Shown here piece after piece: positions 18,497 through 28,631 of a stretch of 64,000 nt of DNA. The notes below the pieces were generated by a model. The model was not told the origin of the DNA. It saw nothing but the letters and a program-made list of their open reading frames with translations, and did not search any database. This DNA is from Hyphococcus sp. Lineage in GTDB: Bacteria > Pseudomonadota > Alphaproteobacteria > Caulobacterales > Parvularculaceae. The stretch is taken from contig JANQON010000012.1 in assembly GCA_028289605.1 (NCBI GenBank), positions 208,034-272,033 on the forward strand, in the 5' to 3' direction. The stretch's first letter is position 1. Each line of letters starts with the position of its first letter. Both the position numbers and the translations under genes were made by a program.

Positions 18497-18823
18497 CTAT
18501 TGCGCCTCGAGCGCGCGCTCAAGTTCCTGCTGCGAGATCACAACGTCGCCTTCCCGCACATAGCCCAGGATCGCCCGGATTCTCTCATCGGCGAGATCGG
18601 GATCCAGAGACCGAGAGCTGAGCTGATCGGCGCGCCGTTCAAGCTCGATGCGCCGGGCCCGGACCGCATCAACGTCGGCGGCCTTGGCGTCGACTTCCTC
18701 CTTCAGCGCGGCGAGCGCGCCAAACCCGGAATCACCCGCGGCGGCGTTGTAGATAAAAACAGCCGCCCAACACAAAATGAGGGCCGGCATGGCGATGTCG
18801 ATCAAAAACCGTTTTCGAAACAC
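18497..18823 (-). CDS. ftsB: Septum formation initiator (FtsB/DivIC family)
   Basis: This 108-residue bitopic membrane protein has a short cytoplasmic N-terminus (MFRKRF), one transmembrane helix (IAMPALILCWAAVFIYNAAAG), then a periplasmic coiled coil (LAALKEEVDAKAADVDAVRARRIELERRADQL) and a C-terminal part ending in GYVREGDVVI. That is the FtsB/DivIC plan; the protein joins FtsL and FtsQ in the divisome. The start is GTG at 18823, with no strong ribosome binding site. A perfect CtrA-type box lies 46-61 bases upstream. The gene precedes pdhA, the usual alphaproteobacterial order. Confidence 0.92.
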   Translation of the reverse strand: MFRKRFLIDIAMPALILCWAAVFIYNAAAGDSGFGALAALKEEVDAKAADVDAVRARRIELERRADQLSSRSLDPDLADERIRAILGYVREGDVVISQQELERALEAQ

Positions 18824-18868
18824 TCTGCGAACACAAGCAACTGCCGAATCGACAAGAATCGATGTTGG

Positions 18869-18879
18869 TTAATGAATTG

Positions 18880-18884
<5 letters not shown>
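18869..18884 (-). promoter_or_regulatory. CtrA-type box (TTAA-N7-TTAAC) upstream of ftsB
   Basis: TTAATGAATTGTTAAC is an exact match to the full CtrA consensus TTAA-N7-TTAAC (the half-sites are near-palindromic). It lies 46-61 bases upstream of the ftsB start and overlaps the TAA stop codon of the upstream GNAT gene (18880-18882). In Caulobacter-type alphaproteobacteria CtrA controls division genes, so cell-cycle control of ftsB is plausible. This is a motif match only. Confidence 0.55.
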
Positions 18885-20735
<1,851 letters not shown>

Positions 20736-21296
20736 CTAGTTCTTGTCTATCCGCCTTCCGTCGGGGGAGGATCCGTTCAGCGGCGTTGTTCGACGCGGCG
20801 GACGGGCGGTTGGACGCGCCGGCGGCGGCGAAGCCTGCGGCGGCGGCGCAGCAGGCGGCGCAATGGGCGGAGCGGCCCCGATGCCCCCGCCTCCACGGCC
20901 GCGCCGGTCGTAATGGCGACGGCTGCGTCCGTAATAGTAGCGATCATAGTAGTAGGGATTGCGGTAGCCGCCTCGATAGTGGAGCCCATAGGCGTAGCCG
21001 AATTGCGGCCGCCAATAGCCGTAATGGCCGCGCCAGGCGCCGCTGTAAGCGTAGGCCGATCCGGTCGGCCGCGCCGCGGGATAAGCGTCGGCGAAACACA
21101 CGCTGGCCCGCTCCTCGCAAACCATGCGGCATTGTCGCTGCGGGTCGCCGTCAAGCGGCCCGGCCGCAACCGTCTCGCATTGCTGGTAACAGGCGCCCGC
21201 CGCCTCGTCGCATGCGCGGAACGCCGTTTCGTAAGGGTAAACGCAACCTGCCGCGATAAGCGCGCCGCCCGCGAGGACGGCAGTTCTCCAGACCAT
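20736..21296 (-). CDS. Cys-rich N-terminal, Gly/Tyr/Arg-rich putative lipoprotein
   Basis: This 186-residue exported protein has a hydrophobic leader ending in LIAAGC (candidate lipobox, C18). Residues about 27-67 hold seven closely spaced cysteines (FRACDEAAGACYQQCE, QCRMVCEERASVC). A Tyr/Gly-rich stretch (YGYWRPQFGYAYGLHYRGGYRN, YYYDRYYYGR) follows, and the end is Pro/Arg-rich (APPIAPPAAPPPQASPPPARP). I do not recognise a family. The composition suggests an outer-membrane-anchored, partly disordered protein with a disulfide-bonded head. It is monocistronic between rpmF and eno. The reading frame is supported by its signal peptide and by being the only frame with an export signal. Confidence 0.7.
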   Translation of the reverse strand: MVWRTAVLAGGALIAAGCVYPYETAFRACDEAAGACYQQCETVAAGPLDGDPQRQCRMVCEERASVCFADAYPAARPTGSAYAYSGAWRGHYGYWRPQFGYAYGLHYRGGYRNPYYYDRYYYGRSRRHYDRRGRGGGGIGAAPPIAPPAAPPPQASPPPARPTARPPRRTTPLNGSSPDGRRIDKN

Positions 21297-21349
21297 AGGC
21301 CCCTCGTATCGTCGCCCCCCGGCGACAGAAGAGAGGGTAGCCCGACCGG

Positions 21350-21387
21350 GCCAAAAAGCAAACGCCGCGCGAAATCCGCGCGGCGTT
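21350..21387 (-). terminator. Intrinsic terminator of rpmF
   Basis: The stem AACGCCGCGCG (21361-21371) pairs with CGCGCGGCGTT (21377-21387). On the minus strand it is followed by TGCTTTTTGG. It sits 30 bases after the rpmF stop. Confidence 0.85.
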
Positions 21388-21417
21388 CAAGCCGGTTCCG
21401 GGGATTGGCGCGACGCC

Positions 21418-21600
21418 CTAGTCGTCTTGGGGCTCCAGCACTTGGCGACCGCGGTATTTGCCGGTTTTCAGGTCGATATGGTGGGGTCGGCGCAGTTCGC
21501 CGGACTCTTTGTCTTCGATATAGGTCGCAGCGCCCAGTTTGTCGTGGCTGCGGCGCATGCCGCGCTTGGACGCGGTGATTTTACTCTTCGGGACGGCCAT
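21418..21600 (-). CDS. rpmF: 50S ribosomal protein L32
   Basis: This 60-residue protein starts [20 protein letters not shown], the L32 signature, and ends [13 protein letters not shown]. It lacks the CxxC zinc pairs found in some L32 forms, as is usual in alphaproteobacteria. It is followed by an intrinsic terminator and appears monocistronic; plsX, often next to rpmF, is not here. Confidence 0.97.
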   Translation of the reverse strand: MAVPKSKITASKRGMRRSHDKLGAATYIEDKESGELRRPHHIDLKTGKYRGRQVLEPQDD

Positions 21601-21774
21601 GTGAGACGCCTTTCAAATCCTCTCGCGCGCCGGTCAATGGGCGCAGCGCTGTTCAGAGCGGCGTGCTCTAAGCCATCAGGACAGGCTTTTCAAGGCCGAA
21701 ATCAGGAAAACGCCTCGAGAAAGGCCGGATTCCGCTCCGTCGCCGGACGGGGCCGGGCGTCGCGTTCAAACAGC

Positions 21775-22059
21775 TCAGGAATGCAGCCGGGAGCGATGGG
21801 TGGCCAGGTATTCACGCGCCTGACGCTGCGCCTCGGCGACCTCTTCGGCGGACATTTCGTTGGCCAGCTCCGCGCGATAGGCCCGCGCCTCGAGATTGCC
21901 CTGCATCGCTGCGAGGTTGAACCATTTGTGCGCCGTGACGAGATCAAACTCGCCGGTCTCCGCGCCAGTCGAAGCCGCCAGCCCCAACCGATACATTTCT
22001 TCGCCGCTCAAAATCGGCTCGGCGTCTTCAACGGCTTTCGCTGAGAAAGTCATGGTCAT
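21775..22059 (-). CDS. Small Sel1-repeat protein
   Basis: This is a 94-residue cytosolic protein with one clear Sel1-like repeat: EEMYRLGLAASTGAETGEFDLVTAHKWFNLAAMQGNLEARAYRAELANEM, followed by a helix EEVAEAQRQAREYLATH. Sel1 repeats are helical protein-interaction modules. The start is the ATG at 22059 (MTMTFSAKAVEDAEP) with AAGGGG upstream; a second ATG lies two codons later. A similar short form occurs widely in alphaproteobacteria without known function. It stands alone between rpmF and a lipoprotein gene. Confidence 0.8.
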   Translation of the reverse strand: MTMTFSAKAVEDAEPILSGEEMYRLGLAASTGAETGEFDLVTAHKWFNLAAMQGNLEARAYRAELANEMSAEEVAEAQRQAREYLATHRSRLHS

Positions 22060-22254
22060 TCTTGCGCCCCTTGCTTGAAAAGCCCCTGCTGTCTTCTCCG
22101 CCGCGCCGTCGCAGCGAGAGGTTAACCATGACAAGGATGAAAGGAAGCAGAATAATATCGGGTTAACGACGCCTTATCACTTCGTTTACGAAGCAATAAG
22201 ATTTCGTTAACCGCACATGTCTTTCGTCAGTATGCGACTTTTCTTTGCGAATGC

Positions 22255-22668
22255 CTAGTTAATGTCGGCGTCTGCGACTTTCTCGAGCTTCTGAAAATCG
22301 CTCATCCCGCAAGAACCGACCGTAAAGCCCGACGAATTGTCGACGACGCGAATAATTTCACCGCGGCATAAGCTCGACAACGATGTCGTGTATTCAAGGC
22401 GGTTAAATGTCGAGTCAGCGCCGTTGCAGCTCGAAGAGAGCTCTGCAAGATAGTAATTATTGGACCCGACTTCGATCAGGAAGTTACGCTCATCAAGCGG
22501 CTTGATCTGATCAATCGCCCGCAACTGCAAACAATTCGTCACGTCGCCGGTCTTTTCGAACTCAGCGAGCTTCGCCGCTGTTGCTTCGCTGATTTCGTAG
22601 CCGCCACCCGTGGCGCAGGCCGTCACGGCCGCCGCGGCCGTCGCCAGAAAAAACGCTCTTTCAATCAT
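22255..22668 (-). CDS. DUF6491-like lipoprotein
   Basis: This 137-residue protein starts at 22668 behind GGAGGGACAC, with leader MIERAFFLATAAAAVTAC (lipobox VTAC). The mature part has four further cysteines in TNCLQLRAIDQIKPLDERNFLIEVG, SSCNGADSTF, SSLCRGEIIRV and FTVGSCGM, with the pattern of the DUF6491 family of alphaproteobacterial lipoproteins. The function is unknown. It is monocistronic, upstream of nothing obviously related; cysK ends 108 bases to the right on the same strand. Confidence 0.8.
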   Translation of the reverse strand: MIERAFFLATAAAAVTACATGGGYEISEATAAKLAEFEKTGDVTNCLQLRAIDQIKPLDERNFLIEVGSNNYYLAELSSSCNGADSTFNRLEYTTSLSSLCRGEIIRVVDNSSGFTVGSCGMSDFQKLEKVADADIN

Positions 22669-22775
22669 GTGTCCCTCCATGCGCCCAAGCCGAGCGAAAG
22701 CGTAGGACTTTCGTATCGACGCCGCAACCGGCCTGACCGTCAATTGCGGCGTCGCCCATCACATCTGCGCGACAA

Positions 22776-23813
22776 TCAGAGCTGGTAACCAGGCGTCGAA
22801 CCGGCGATTTCCTGCTCTTCGGCGCTCATTTCCGCTTCAACACCGCCAAATAACGGGGTCGACAGGTACCGCTCGCCCGTATCCGGCAGCATGCAGAGGA
22901 TTGTTGAGCCCTTGGCCGCCTTTTCCGCCGTCATCATGGCGCCCGCAAAGGTTGAGCCGCCGGAAATGCCGGTGAAAATCCCCTCTTTCTGCGCCAGCGC
23001 CTGCGACCAGCGAATGCCGTCTTCGTGCGGGGTTTTGACAACTTCGTCGATGACATCATTGTCGACCGCTTCAGAGGTAATCAGCGGGATAAAGTCCGGG
23101 CTCCATCCCTGGATCGGGTGAGGCGTCCACGCCGGATGTGATCCAGCGGGGCTGCCGTCGGTGTTGCGCTCTTGTCCTTCGCCGCTGGACAGCATCGCCG
23201 CGCCCGGCGGTTCGCAGACAATGATCTTCGTGTCGGGGCTTTCCTTTTTCAACACGCGCGAAACGCCCGTCAGCGTGCCGCCGGTGCCGAACCCCGTCAC
23301 CCAATAATCAAGCTTCTCGCCCTTAAAGGCTTCGACGATTTCAGGACCGGTTGTGCGTTCGTGCATGTCAGGGTTCGCCGCGTTTTCAAACTGGCGGGTC
23401 AAAAACCAACCGTGCTTTTCCGCAAGCTCTTTGGCCTTCTCCACCATCCCTGTGCCTTTTTCTTCCTTCGGCGTCAGGATGACTTTCGCGCCGAGAAAGC
23501 GCATCAGCTTTCGTCTTTCTACGGAGAATGTTTCCGCCATGGTGACGACTAGCGGATAACCCTTGGCTGCGCATACCATGGCGAGACCGATGCCGGTATT
23601 GCCTGAGGTCGCCTCAATCACCGTCTGTCCCGGTTTCAGGTCGCCGGATTTTTCCGCCGCTTCGATCACGCCCAGCGCCAGGCGGTCTTTGACAGAGCCG
23701 AGCGGATTGAAGGCTTCGAATTTTACATAGAGATTGATCCCGTCGGGCGCGAGCCGGTTGATCCGGATCACCGGCGTATTGCCGACCGTCCCAAGAATAT
23801 TGTCGTGTTTCAT
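22776..23813 (-). CDS. cysK: Cysteine synthase (O-acetylserine sulfhydrylase)
   Basis: This 345-residue PLP enzyme forms cysteine from O-acetylserine and sulfide. The PLP lysine is in GSVKDRLAL, the substrate loop is EATSGNTGIGLA, and the phosphate-binding loop is VTGFGTGGTLTGVSRVL. The C-terminal PDTGERYLST is diagnostic of CysK. An insert around GSPAGSHPAWTPHPIQGWSPDFIP is typical of CysK. The start is the ATG at 23813 behind GGAGAG; the frame to 23870 is an extension without ribosome binding site. It is downstream of gatB on the same strand, with no visible terminator between. Confidence 0.94.
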   Translation of the reverse strand: MKHDNILGTVGNTPVIRINRLAPDGINLYVKFEAFNPLGSVKDRLALGVIEAAEKSGDLKPGQTVIEATSGNTGIGLAMVCAAKGYPLVVTMAETFSVERRKLMRFLGAKVILTPKEEKGTGMVEKAKELAEKHGWFLTRQFENAANPDMHERTTGPEIVEAFKGEKLDYWVTGFGTGGTLTGVSRVLKKESPDTKIIVCEPPGAAMLSSGEGQERNTDGSPAGSHPAWTPHPIQGWSPDFIPLITSEAVDNDVIDEVVKTPHEDGIRWSQALAQKEGIFTGISGGSTFAGAMMTAEKAAKGSTILCMLPDTGERYLSTPLFGGVEAEMSAEEQEIAGSTPGYQL

Positions 23814-23931
23814 GTGTCTCTCCAATAAACAAGGCGGTGTCTCTAGCGCTGAAGCGTTGTGCGCGTCCACTCACCCCATCGCACCAGAAAAGCGGTTCGC
23901 CGTGATCACGAGATTGCGAACAGCGCCGCGG

Positions 23932-25401
23932 CTACTCGACGCCCAGCTTTTTCTTCAGAATTTCATTGACCGCTTGCGGGTTCGCCTTGCCGCCCGAAGC
24001 TTTCATCACCTGACCGACAAACCAGCCCATGGTTTTCGGTTTTTCCTTGACCTGTTCGACCTGTTTCGGATTGGCCGCAATGATCTCATCGACGATGGCC
24101 TCAATGGCGCCCGTGTCGGTGACCTGTTTGAGGCCGCGTTTTTCAACGATATCCGCCGGATCGCCGTCTTCCTCGCCTTCAAAGATCAGGGCGAAGACGT
24201 CCTTGGCGATCTTTCCGGAAATGGTGCCGTCTTTGATCAGGTCGATCAGCGAGCCCAATTGCGATGCGCTGACCGGGGACGCGTCAACGTCTTTGCCCGC
24301 CTTGTTGAGCGCGCCGAACAATTCGCCCGTGACCCAGTTGGCGGCGAGCTTGCCGTCGCGGCCGCCGGCGACTTCTTCAAAGTAGGCGGCTTTTTCCTTG
24401 TCCGCCGCCAGCACCAGCGCGTCATAAGCGGAAAGCCCGTACTCGTCCATGAAGCGGTGCTTCTTCTGGTCCGGCAGCTCCGGCAGCGACGCCTTAATCT
24501 CGTCGACCCATTCCTGGGCGAAGGTCAGCGGCAACAGATCGGGGTCCGGGAAATAGCGATAGTCATGGGCGTCTTCTTTCGACCGCATGGTCCGGGTCTC
24601 GCCGGTCTTGGGATCGAACAGACGGGTTTCCTGATCGATCGTTCCGCCGTTTTCCAGGATTTCGATCTGGCGGCGGGCTTCATAGTCGATCACCTGGCGG
24701 GTAAAGCGGATCGAATTGACGTTTTTGGTTTCCGTACGCGTGCCGAAAGGCTCGCCCGGACGACGCACGGAGACGTTGACGTCAGCGCGCATGGAGCCTT
24801 CTTCCATATTGCCGTCGCAGGTGCCGAGATACCGAACGATTGTGCGCACTTTGGAAAAGTACGCCGCGCCCTCCTCGGCTGATCGCATGTCGGGCTTGGA
24901 GACGATTTCCATCAGCGCGACGCCGGACCGGTTGAGATCGACATAGGATTCATTGGGCGCCAAGTCGTGAATCGACTTGCCCGCATCCTGCTCCAGATGC
25001 AGGCGCTCGATGCCGACGGTGATGGTCTCGCCGCCGTCAAGCTCAACTTCGATTTCGCCTTCCCCGACGATCGGGTCCTTGTATTGGGAAATCTGATAGC
25101 CCTGGGGCAGATCAGGATAGAAATAGTTCTTTCGGTCGAACCGCGACCAGGTGTTGATTTTCGCGTTAAGCCCGAGCCCGGTGCGGATCGCCTGTTCCAC
25201 GCAAAAGCGGTTGATAACGGGCAGCATTCCGGGCATCGCCGCGTCGACCAGCGAGACATTCTCATTGGGCCCTGCGCCATATTCAGCGCTGGCCCCGGAA
25301 AAGAGCTTTGATTTGGAGGCCACCTGCGCATGCACTTCGAGGCCCACCACGACTTCCCAGTCGCCGGTTGATCCCTGCAGCAGTTTGCGCGGTTCCGTCA
25401 T
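23932..25401 (-). CDS. gatB: Asp-tRNA(Asn)/Glu-tRNA(Gln) amidotransferase subunit B
   Basis: This 489-residue kinase subunit of the GatCAB complex activates the mischarged tRNA side chain. The N-terminal [21 protein letters not shown], the zinc/active-site region and [16 protein letters not shown] are present, and the C-terminal YqeY-like tail domain ends [24 protein letters not shown]. Its presence with gatA and gatC implies that Asn-tRNA or Gln-tRNA is made by transamidation. In this window gatB is separated from gatC-gatA by about 3.4 kb carrying a P450 and other genes. Confidence 0.97.
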   Translation of the reverse strand: MTEPRKLLQGSTGDWEVVVGLEVHAQVASKSKLFSGASAEYGAGPNENVSLVDAAMPGMLPVINRFCVEQAIRTGLGLNAKINTWSRFDRKNYFYPDLPQGYQISQYKDPIVGEGEIEVELDGGETITVGIERLHLEQDAGKSIHDLAPNESYVDLNRSGVALMEIVSKPDMRSAEEGAAYFSKVRTIVRYLGTCDGNMEEGSMRADVNVSVRRPGEPFGTRTETKNVNSIRFTRQVIDYEARRQIEILENGGTIDQETRLFDPKTGETRTMRSKEDAHDYRYFPDPDLLPLTFAQEWVDEIKASLPELPDQKKHRFMDEYGLSAYDALVLAADKEKAAYFEEVAGGRDGKLAANWVTGELFGALNKAGKDVDASPVSASQLGSLIDLIKDGTISGKIAKDVFALIFEGEEDGDPADIVEKRGLKQVTDTGAIEAIVDEIIAANPKQVEQVKEKPKTMGWFVGQVMKASGGKANPQAVNEILKKKLGVE

Positions 25402-25558
25402 CGCTCAGTCCTTCGCTCGTGTTCGGAGGGATAAAGCCCATTGCGGACGCGCTGACAAGCGGCGCCTAACAAGAGCAGGCGCCAAAGCCGATTGCAGGCG
25501 TCGCCCAGCGCCGGTACCAGATCATTGTCTGTAGTCCTTACGCACCGGAGCTGCCCCC

Positions 25559-26890
25559 ATGATTCCCCTCGTCAGTGATACCGCCCAGCAAGACGACGGC
25601 CCGGTGACGCCGGCGCACCCCAAGCGATATGACATGCCGGCGCCAGCGCCGCTCGGGGATCTAGAACTGTTCACCGCAGGGCACCCCTTCGACGCCTATC
25701 GCGAAATGCGCGACAGCGCGCCGGTCTGTTGGGTTGAAGAAAACTATCCATCTTTTCAGGGGCCCGGCTTCTGGGCGGTGACCCGCTACGACGATGTCCG
25801 CACCGTCGACCTCGATCCGGAGACGTTCTCGTCCCAGCGCGGCGGCATCAACATTTCCTACGGAGCGCCGGAAACCCGCCACCCGCAGCTCTTCGCTGCG
25901 GCCATGAACACGATGATTTGCCTCGATCAGCCGTTTCATTTGCCCTTGCGCCGCGAACACATGCCGTTCTTCACGCCGGCCTATACCCGATCCCTGCAAC
26001 AGGCGGTGGAAACAAAAATCGACGCCCTGCTCGACAGTCTCGAAGACGAAGGCCCGACAGTCGACATGGTCAAACAGTTCTCCGCAGAGCTCCCGCTCTA
26101 CACATTGTGCGAAATGTTGGGCGTCGCGGAAGCGGACCGGCCGCGCCTCATCGAGTGGATGCATCATCTGGAGCTCGCGCAGGACACGATCGCGCGCAAA
26201 AACCTCGGCGAAATCGATCCGGCGCAGATCATGGCGTTCATGACCGCCATGAACGAGCTCTTCGAATATGGGCGCGAGGTGCTTTATGAGCGTCGCAAGG
26301 CGCCGCGCGAGGATCTTCTCTCCGCCATCGCCAACGCCGCCGTCGAAGGCGAGCCTTTGTCAGAACCCTTCCTTGACGGCTCATGGCTGCTCATCGTCTT
26401 TGCGGGGAACGACACGACCCGCAATACGCTCTCCGGTACAATGAAATTGCTGACGGAATTTCCCGATCAGAAACAAAAACTCATCGACGATCCCGACCTA
26501 ACCCCGGGCATGGTCGACGAAGCGATCCGCATGGTTTCTCCGGTGATTTATATGCGGCGCACGGCAACGCGGGATGCGGAAATCGCCGAGCAAAAAATCG
26601 CCGAGGGCGAAAAAGTCGTCATGTATTACGGCGCCGCCAATCGCGATTCTTCGGTCTTTGCCGATCCCGATCGCTTCGATATCGAGCGCGCCAATGCAAA
26701 GGACCATATCGCCTTCGGCATGGGTCCCCATGTGTGCCTCGGCAAGCGCACGGCCAACATGCAGCTCGATGCGGCGTATCGAAAAATCCTTGCGCGCTTT
26801 CCGAACATCACATGGACCGGCGACATTGACATTGCGCCGAACAACTTCGTCCATGCAATTTCCCGGTTAGAGGTCAGCCTCAACGGCTAA
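25559..26890 (+). CDS. Cytochrome P450
   Basis: This is a 443-residue soluble bacterial P450. The I-helix oxygen-activation motif is AGNDTT (282-287, with Asn instead of the usual His/Glu/Asp variants), the K-helix ExxR is EAIR (321-324), and the heme loop is FGMGPHVCLG with ligand C393. It starts at the ATG at 25559, 9 bases after GGAG. No ferredoxin or ferredoxin reductase gene is adjacent, so redox partners come from elsewhere. The substrate is unknown; the length and N-terminal style resemble CYPs acting on terpenes, steroids or alkyl chains. The 3' end overlaps the convergent hydrolase gene by 24 bases. It is the only plus-strand gene between gatB and gatA. Confidence 0.93.
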   Translation: MIPLVSDTAQQDDGPVTPAHPKRYDMPAPAPLGDLELFTAGHPFDAYREMRDSAPVCWVEENYPSFQGPGFWAVTRYDDVRTVDLDPETFSSQRGGINISYGAPETRHPQLFAAAMNTMICLDQPFHLPLRREHMPFFTPAYTRSLQQAVETKIDALLDSLEDEGPTVDMVKQFSAELPLYTLCEMLGVAEADRPRLIEWMHHLELAQDTIARKNLGEIDPAQIMAFMTAMNELFEYGREVLYERRKAPREDLLSAIANAAVEGEPLSEPFLDGSWLLIVFAGNDTTRNTLSGTMKLLTEFPDQKQKLIDDPDLTPGMVDEAIRMVSPVIYMRRTATRDAEIAEQKIAEGEKVVMYYGAANRDSSVFADPDRFDIERANAKDHIAFGMGPHVCLGKRTANMQLDAAYRKILARFPNITWTGDIDIAPNNFVHAISRLEVSLNG

Positions 26891-27664
26891 GCGACTACCC
26901 TCCGCCGTTTTTTCTCTCGCGAGCGCGCGGTCGATCACCCGGCGGACGGCGGCGTGGACGCGTCTGGGGTATTGTCCTTCAAGGTAATGCGTGCCGCCGG
27001 GAACGATGTCGAGCAATCCGCGCGAAACCTCGCTCAAGCTATCATAGAGCTTTTCTGAATTCGACCGCGGCACCATGCCGTCGAAGTCGCCGTGAATGAC
27101 CTCAACCGGGCCGTGATAGCCTTTCAACCGGTCCAGCAGCGGGCCGATTTGCGCGCGTCGCCCGGCGATTTCTGCACGGACTTTTTGCCACCGGTTCGGC
27201 ACATATTCTTCAAAACGCGCGTCGCCGCCAATGCGCTCCAGCGTCTTGGCGTAATCGTGAGGTTCATCGATGAGCGCGGCGCAGGTCAGAGCGCCTTTGA
27301 CGGCGTCCGGAAAGTCAAGCGCCGCTTTCAGCGCAAGCTCGCCGCCGTAAGAGACGCCCATGGTGACGACTTTCTTGTCGCCGAAGGCGCCGCCGGGGAG
27401 GAACGGTTTGATCGCCGCGACCTGTTCGTTGAAATCGGTCACCGCTTCCTTGTCGCCTTTCGCAAAACCCGGCCGCGTGATGACGACTACGTCAATATCG
27501 GGCGGCGCGACGCGCAAAAAACGCTGATAAATAAATTTATTGCTCGGCGTGCCCGTGAAAACGAATAGCCGCCAGTCGCCCTGCGCCTCGGCGTGATAGG
27601 CGTCGAGCTTTACCGGCGTCGACAAAGGCGCTGTGTAGTATATCTCGTGATATTGCCGCGCCAT
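26867..27664 (-). CDS. Alpha/beta hydrolase
   Basis: This 265-residue hydrolase has the nucleophile elbow GVSYGG (serine), acid HGDFDGMVP (aspartate) and a GGTHYLEG histidine in order, so the triad is complete. An oxyanion region precedes it (FTGTPSNKF). No signal peptide is present, so it is cytosolic. The specific ester or amide substrate is unknown. It converges on and overlaps the P450 gene by 24 bases; any functional link is guesswork. A 487-base gap full of repeats lies upstream of its start. Confidence 0.88.
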   Translation of the reverse strand: MARQYHEIYYTAPLSTPVKLDAYHAEAQGDWRLFVFTGTPSNKFIYQRFLRVAPPDIDVVVITRPGFAKGDKEAVTDFNEQVAAIKPFLPGGAFGDKKVVTMGVSYGGELALKAALDFPDAVKGALTCAALIDEPHDYAKTLERIGGDARFEEYVPNRWQKVRAEIAGRRAQIGPLLDRLKGYHGPVEVIHGDFDGMVPRSNSEKLYDSLSEVSRGLLDIVPGGTHYLEGQYPRRVHAAVRRVIDRALAREKTAEGSRLAVEADL

Positions 27665-28151
27665 CTCGTCCTTCGGCTGGTTGGGACGACGGGATTATAG
27701 CCGGTTGTGCGTGTGGCTTGTCAAAACTTCTGATTGGTCGAGGCATATTCCGTCTCCCAGCCGCTCATCCCGGCGAAAGCCCCGCCTGCCTCTTCAGTAT
27801 GCGGCGGCAAACAAACCTATCATCACCCGCTCATCCCGGAAGCCTCATTTTCCGACATCTTTGATGTCGTTGAAAATGGGCGCTATCCGGGATCCATGGC
27901 GGCAACCGCTCGTTCCGACTTCTGGATCCCCGCTTTCGCGGGGATGAGCGGGAATGAGGTATTAGGATTGCGGCAGTCTGAAAATTCCTACCCCCCAATT
28001 CGAAGTGGGCCGAAACCGAGGGGACCTGCGTTCGCAGCAATCCACACATAAGCAAGCCGACCGCGCCTGGGGGAGAAGATCGCGGCCGGCCTACGACGCC
28101 TGATCAAGAACGCGATCACACTGCGGCGTCATATCTTTTTAAAGAGCGTCT
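27665..28151. other. Gene-free stretch with palindromic repeats
   Basis: No credible gene is present here. The middle holds the repeat cluster listed at 27761-27952. The rest contains the hydrolase promoter side (27665-27760) and an untranslated stretch downstream of the His-rich gene (about 27953-28151) in which I see no clear terminator. Confidence 0.6.
27761..27952. repeat. Cluster of CTCATCCCG-type palindromic repeats
   Basis: Three units are visible. A degenerate CTCATCCCGGCGAAAGCC lies at 27765. A long imperfect hairpin spans 27833-27893, with ATCCCGGA...TCCGGGAT outer arms and CATTTTC...GACATC-GATGTC...GAAAATG inside. A clean unit at 27926-27945 is ATCCCCGC-TTTC-GCGGGGAT followed by GAGCGG. 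The same family recurs at 34.43-34.55, 53.71-53.78 and 57.80-57.95 kb. Confidence 0.8.
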
Positions 28152-28529
28152 TTAGTGGCGCTTTTTGATGACCACGCCGTGCTTGTTGCGGAATTGCTTG
28201 CTTTTATGAACGCCGTGGTGACGGAACCGGCGGTCATGAATTCCATGATGGCGGAAGCTGCGGTGATGAAATCCACGCTTTCCGTAGTAGCCGCGGTGGA
28301 ACCGGTGGCTGCGATGAAATCCGTGCCGGCCGTAATAGCCGCCGCGGTGAAACCCGCGCCGAGAGTGATAGCGCACATCGGTGTAGAGATCCGCCGATAA
28401 CGCCGCGCTGTCTTGGTATCCAAGTTCAATAACGGCGGGCGCCAGCGTTTTCGCCGACGCATTGGCCGGCGCAAAGAGAACGACGCCCGCAGCCGCTATC
28501 GCCGTAATCACGAAGGGTCGAATGGTCAT
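28152..28529 (-). CDS. Exported His/Arg/Gly/Tyr-rich repeat protein
   Basis: This 125-residue protein starts at 28529 behind AGGAG. The leader MTIRPFVITAIAAAGVVLFAPANASA is a typical signal peptide, then a short acidic spacer (VIELGYQDSAALSADLYTDV) leads into a tail of about 70 residues built of tandem short units such as RRGFHRGGYYGRHGFH, RFHRGYYGKRGFH and HRSFRHHGIHDRRFRHHGVH. Roughly every third residue there is His, and the rest are Arg, Gly, Tyr or Phe. I do not recognise a named family. Such a basic, His-rich tail could bind metals, nucleic acid or anionic polysaccharide in the periplasm. It is monocistronic. Confidence 0.7.
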   Translation of the reverse strand: MTIRPFVITAIAAAGVVLFAPANASAKTLAPAVIELGYQDSAALSADLYTDVRYHSRRGFHRGGYYGRHGFHRSHRFHRGYYGKRGFHHRSFRHHGIHDRRFRHHGVHKSKQFRNKHGVVIKKRH

Positions 28530-28631
28530 GCTCTGCTCCTTTTTCGTCTCTGGAGCAAAGATGCGGGTCCCGCCGCTCACGTTCAAACAACAAGCGCGTT
28601 ATGAGTGTTTCGGTTTTCCGTGAACGCCTAA

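Noticed and set aside
22163..22177. CtrA box upstream of the Sel1 gene
   Set aside because: TTAA-N7-TTAT mismatches the consensus, and the two other GTTAAC words nearby are not at the correct spacing.
23734..24882. 382-codon plus-strand frame over gatB and cysK
   Set aside because: Shadow of gatB in a GC-rich genome; the gatB reading is unambiguous.
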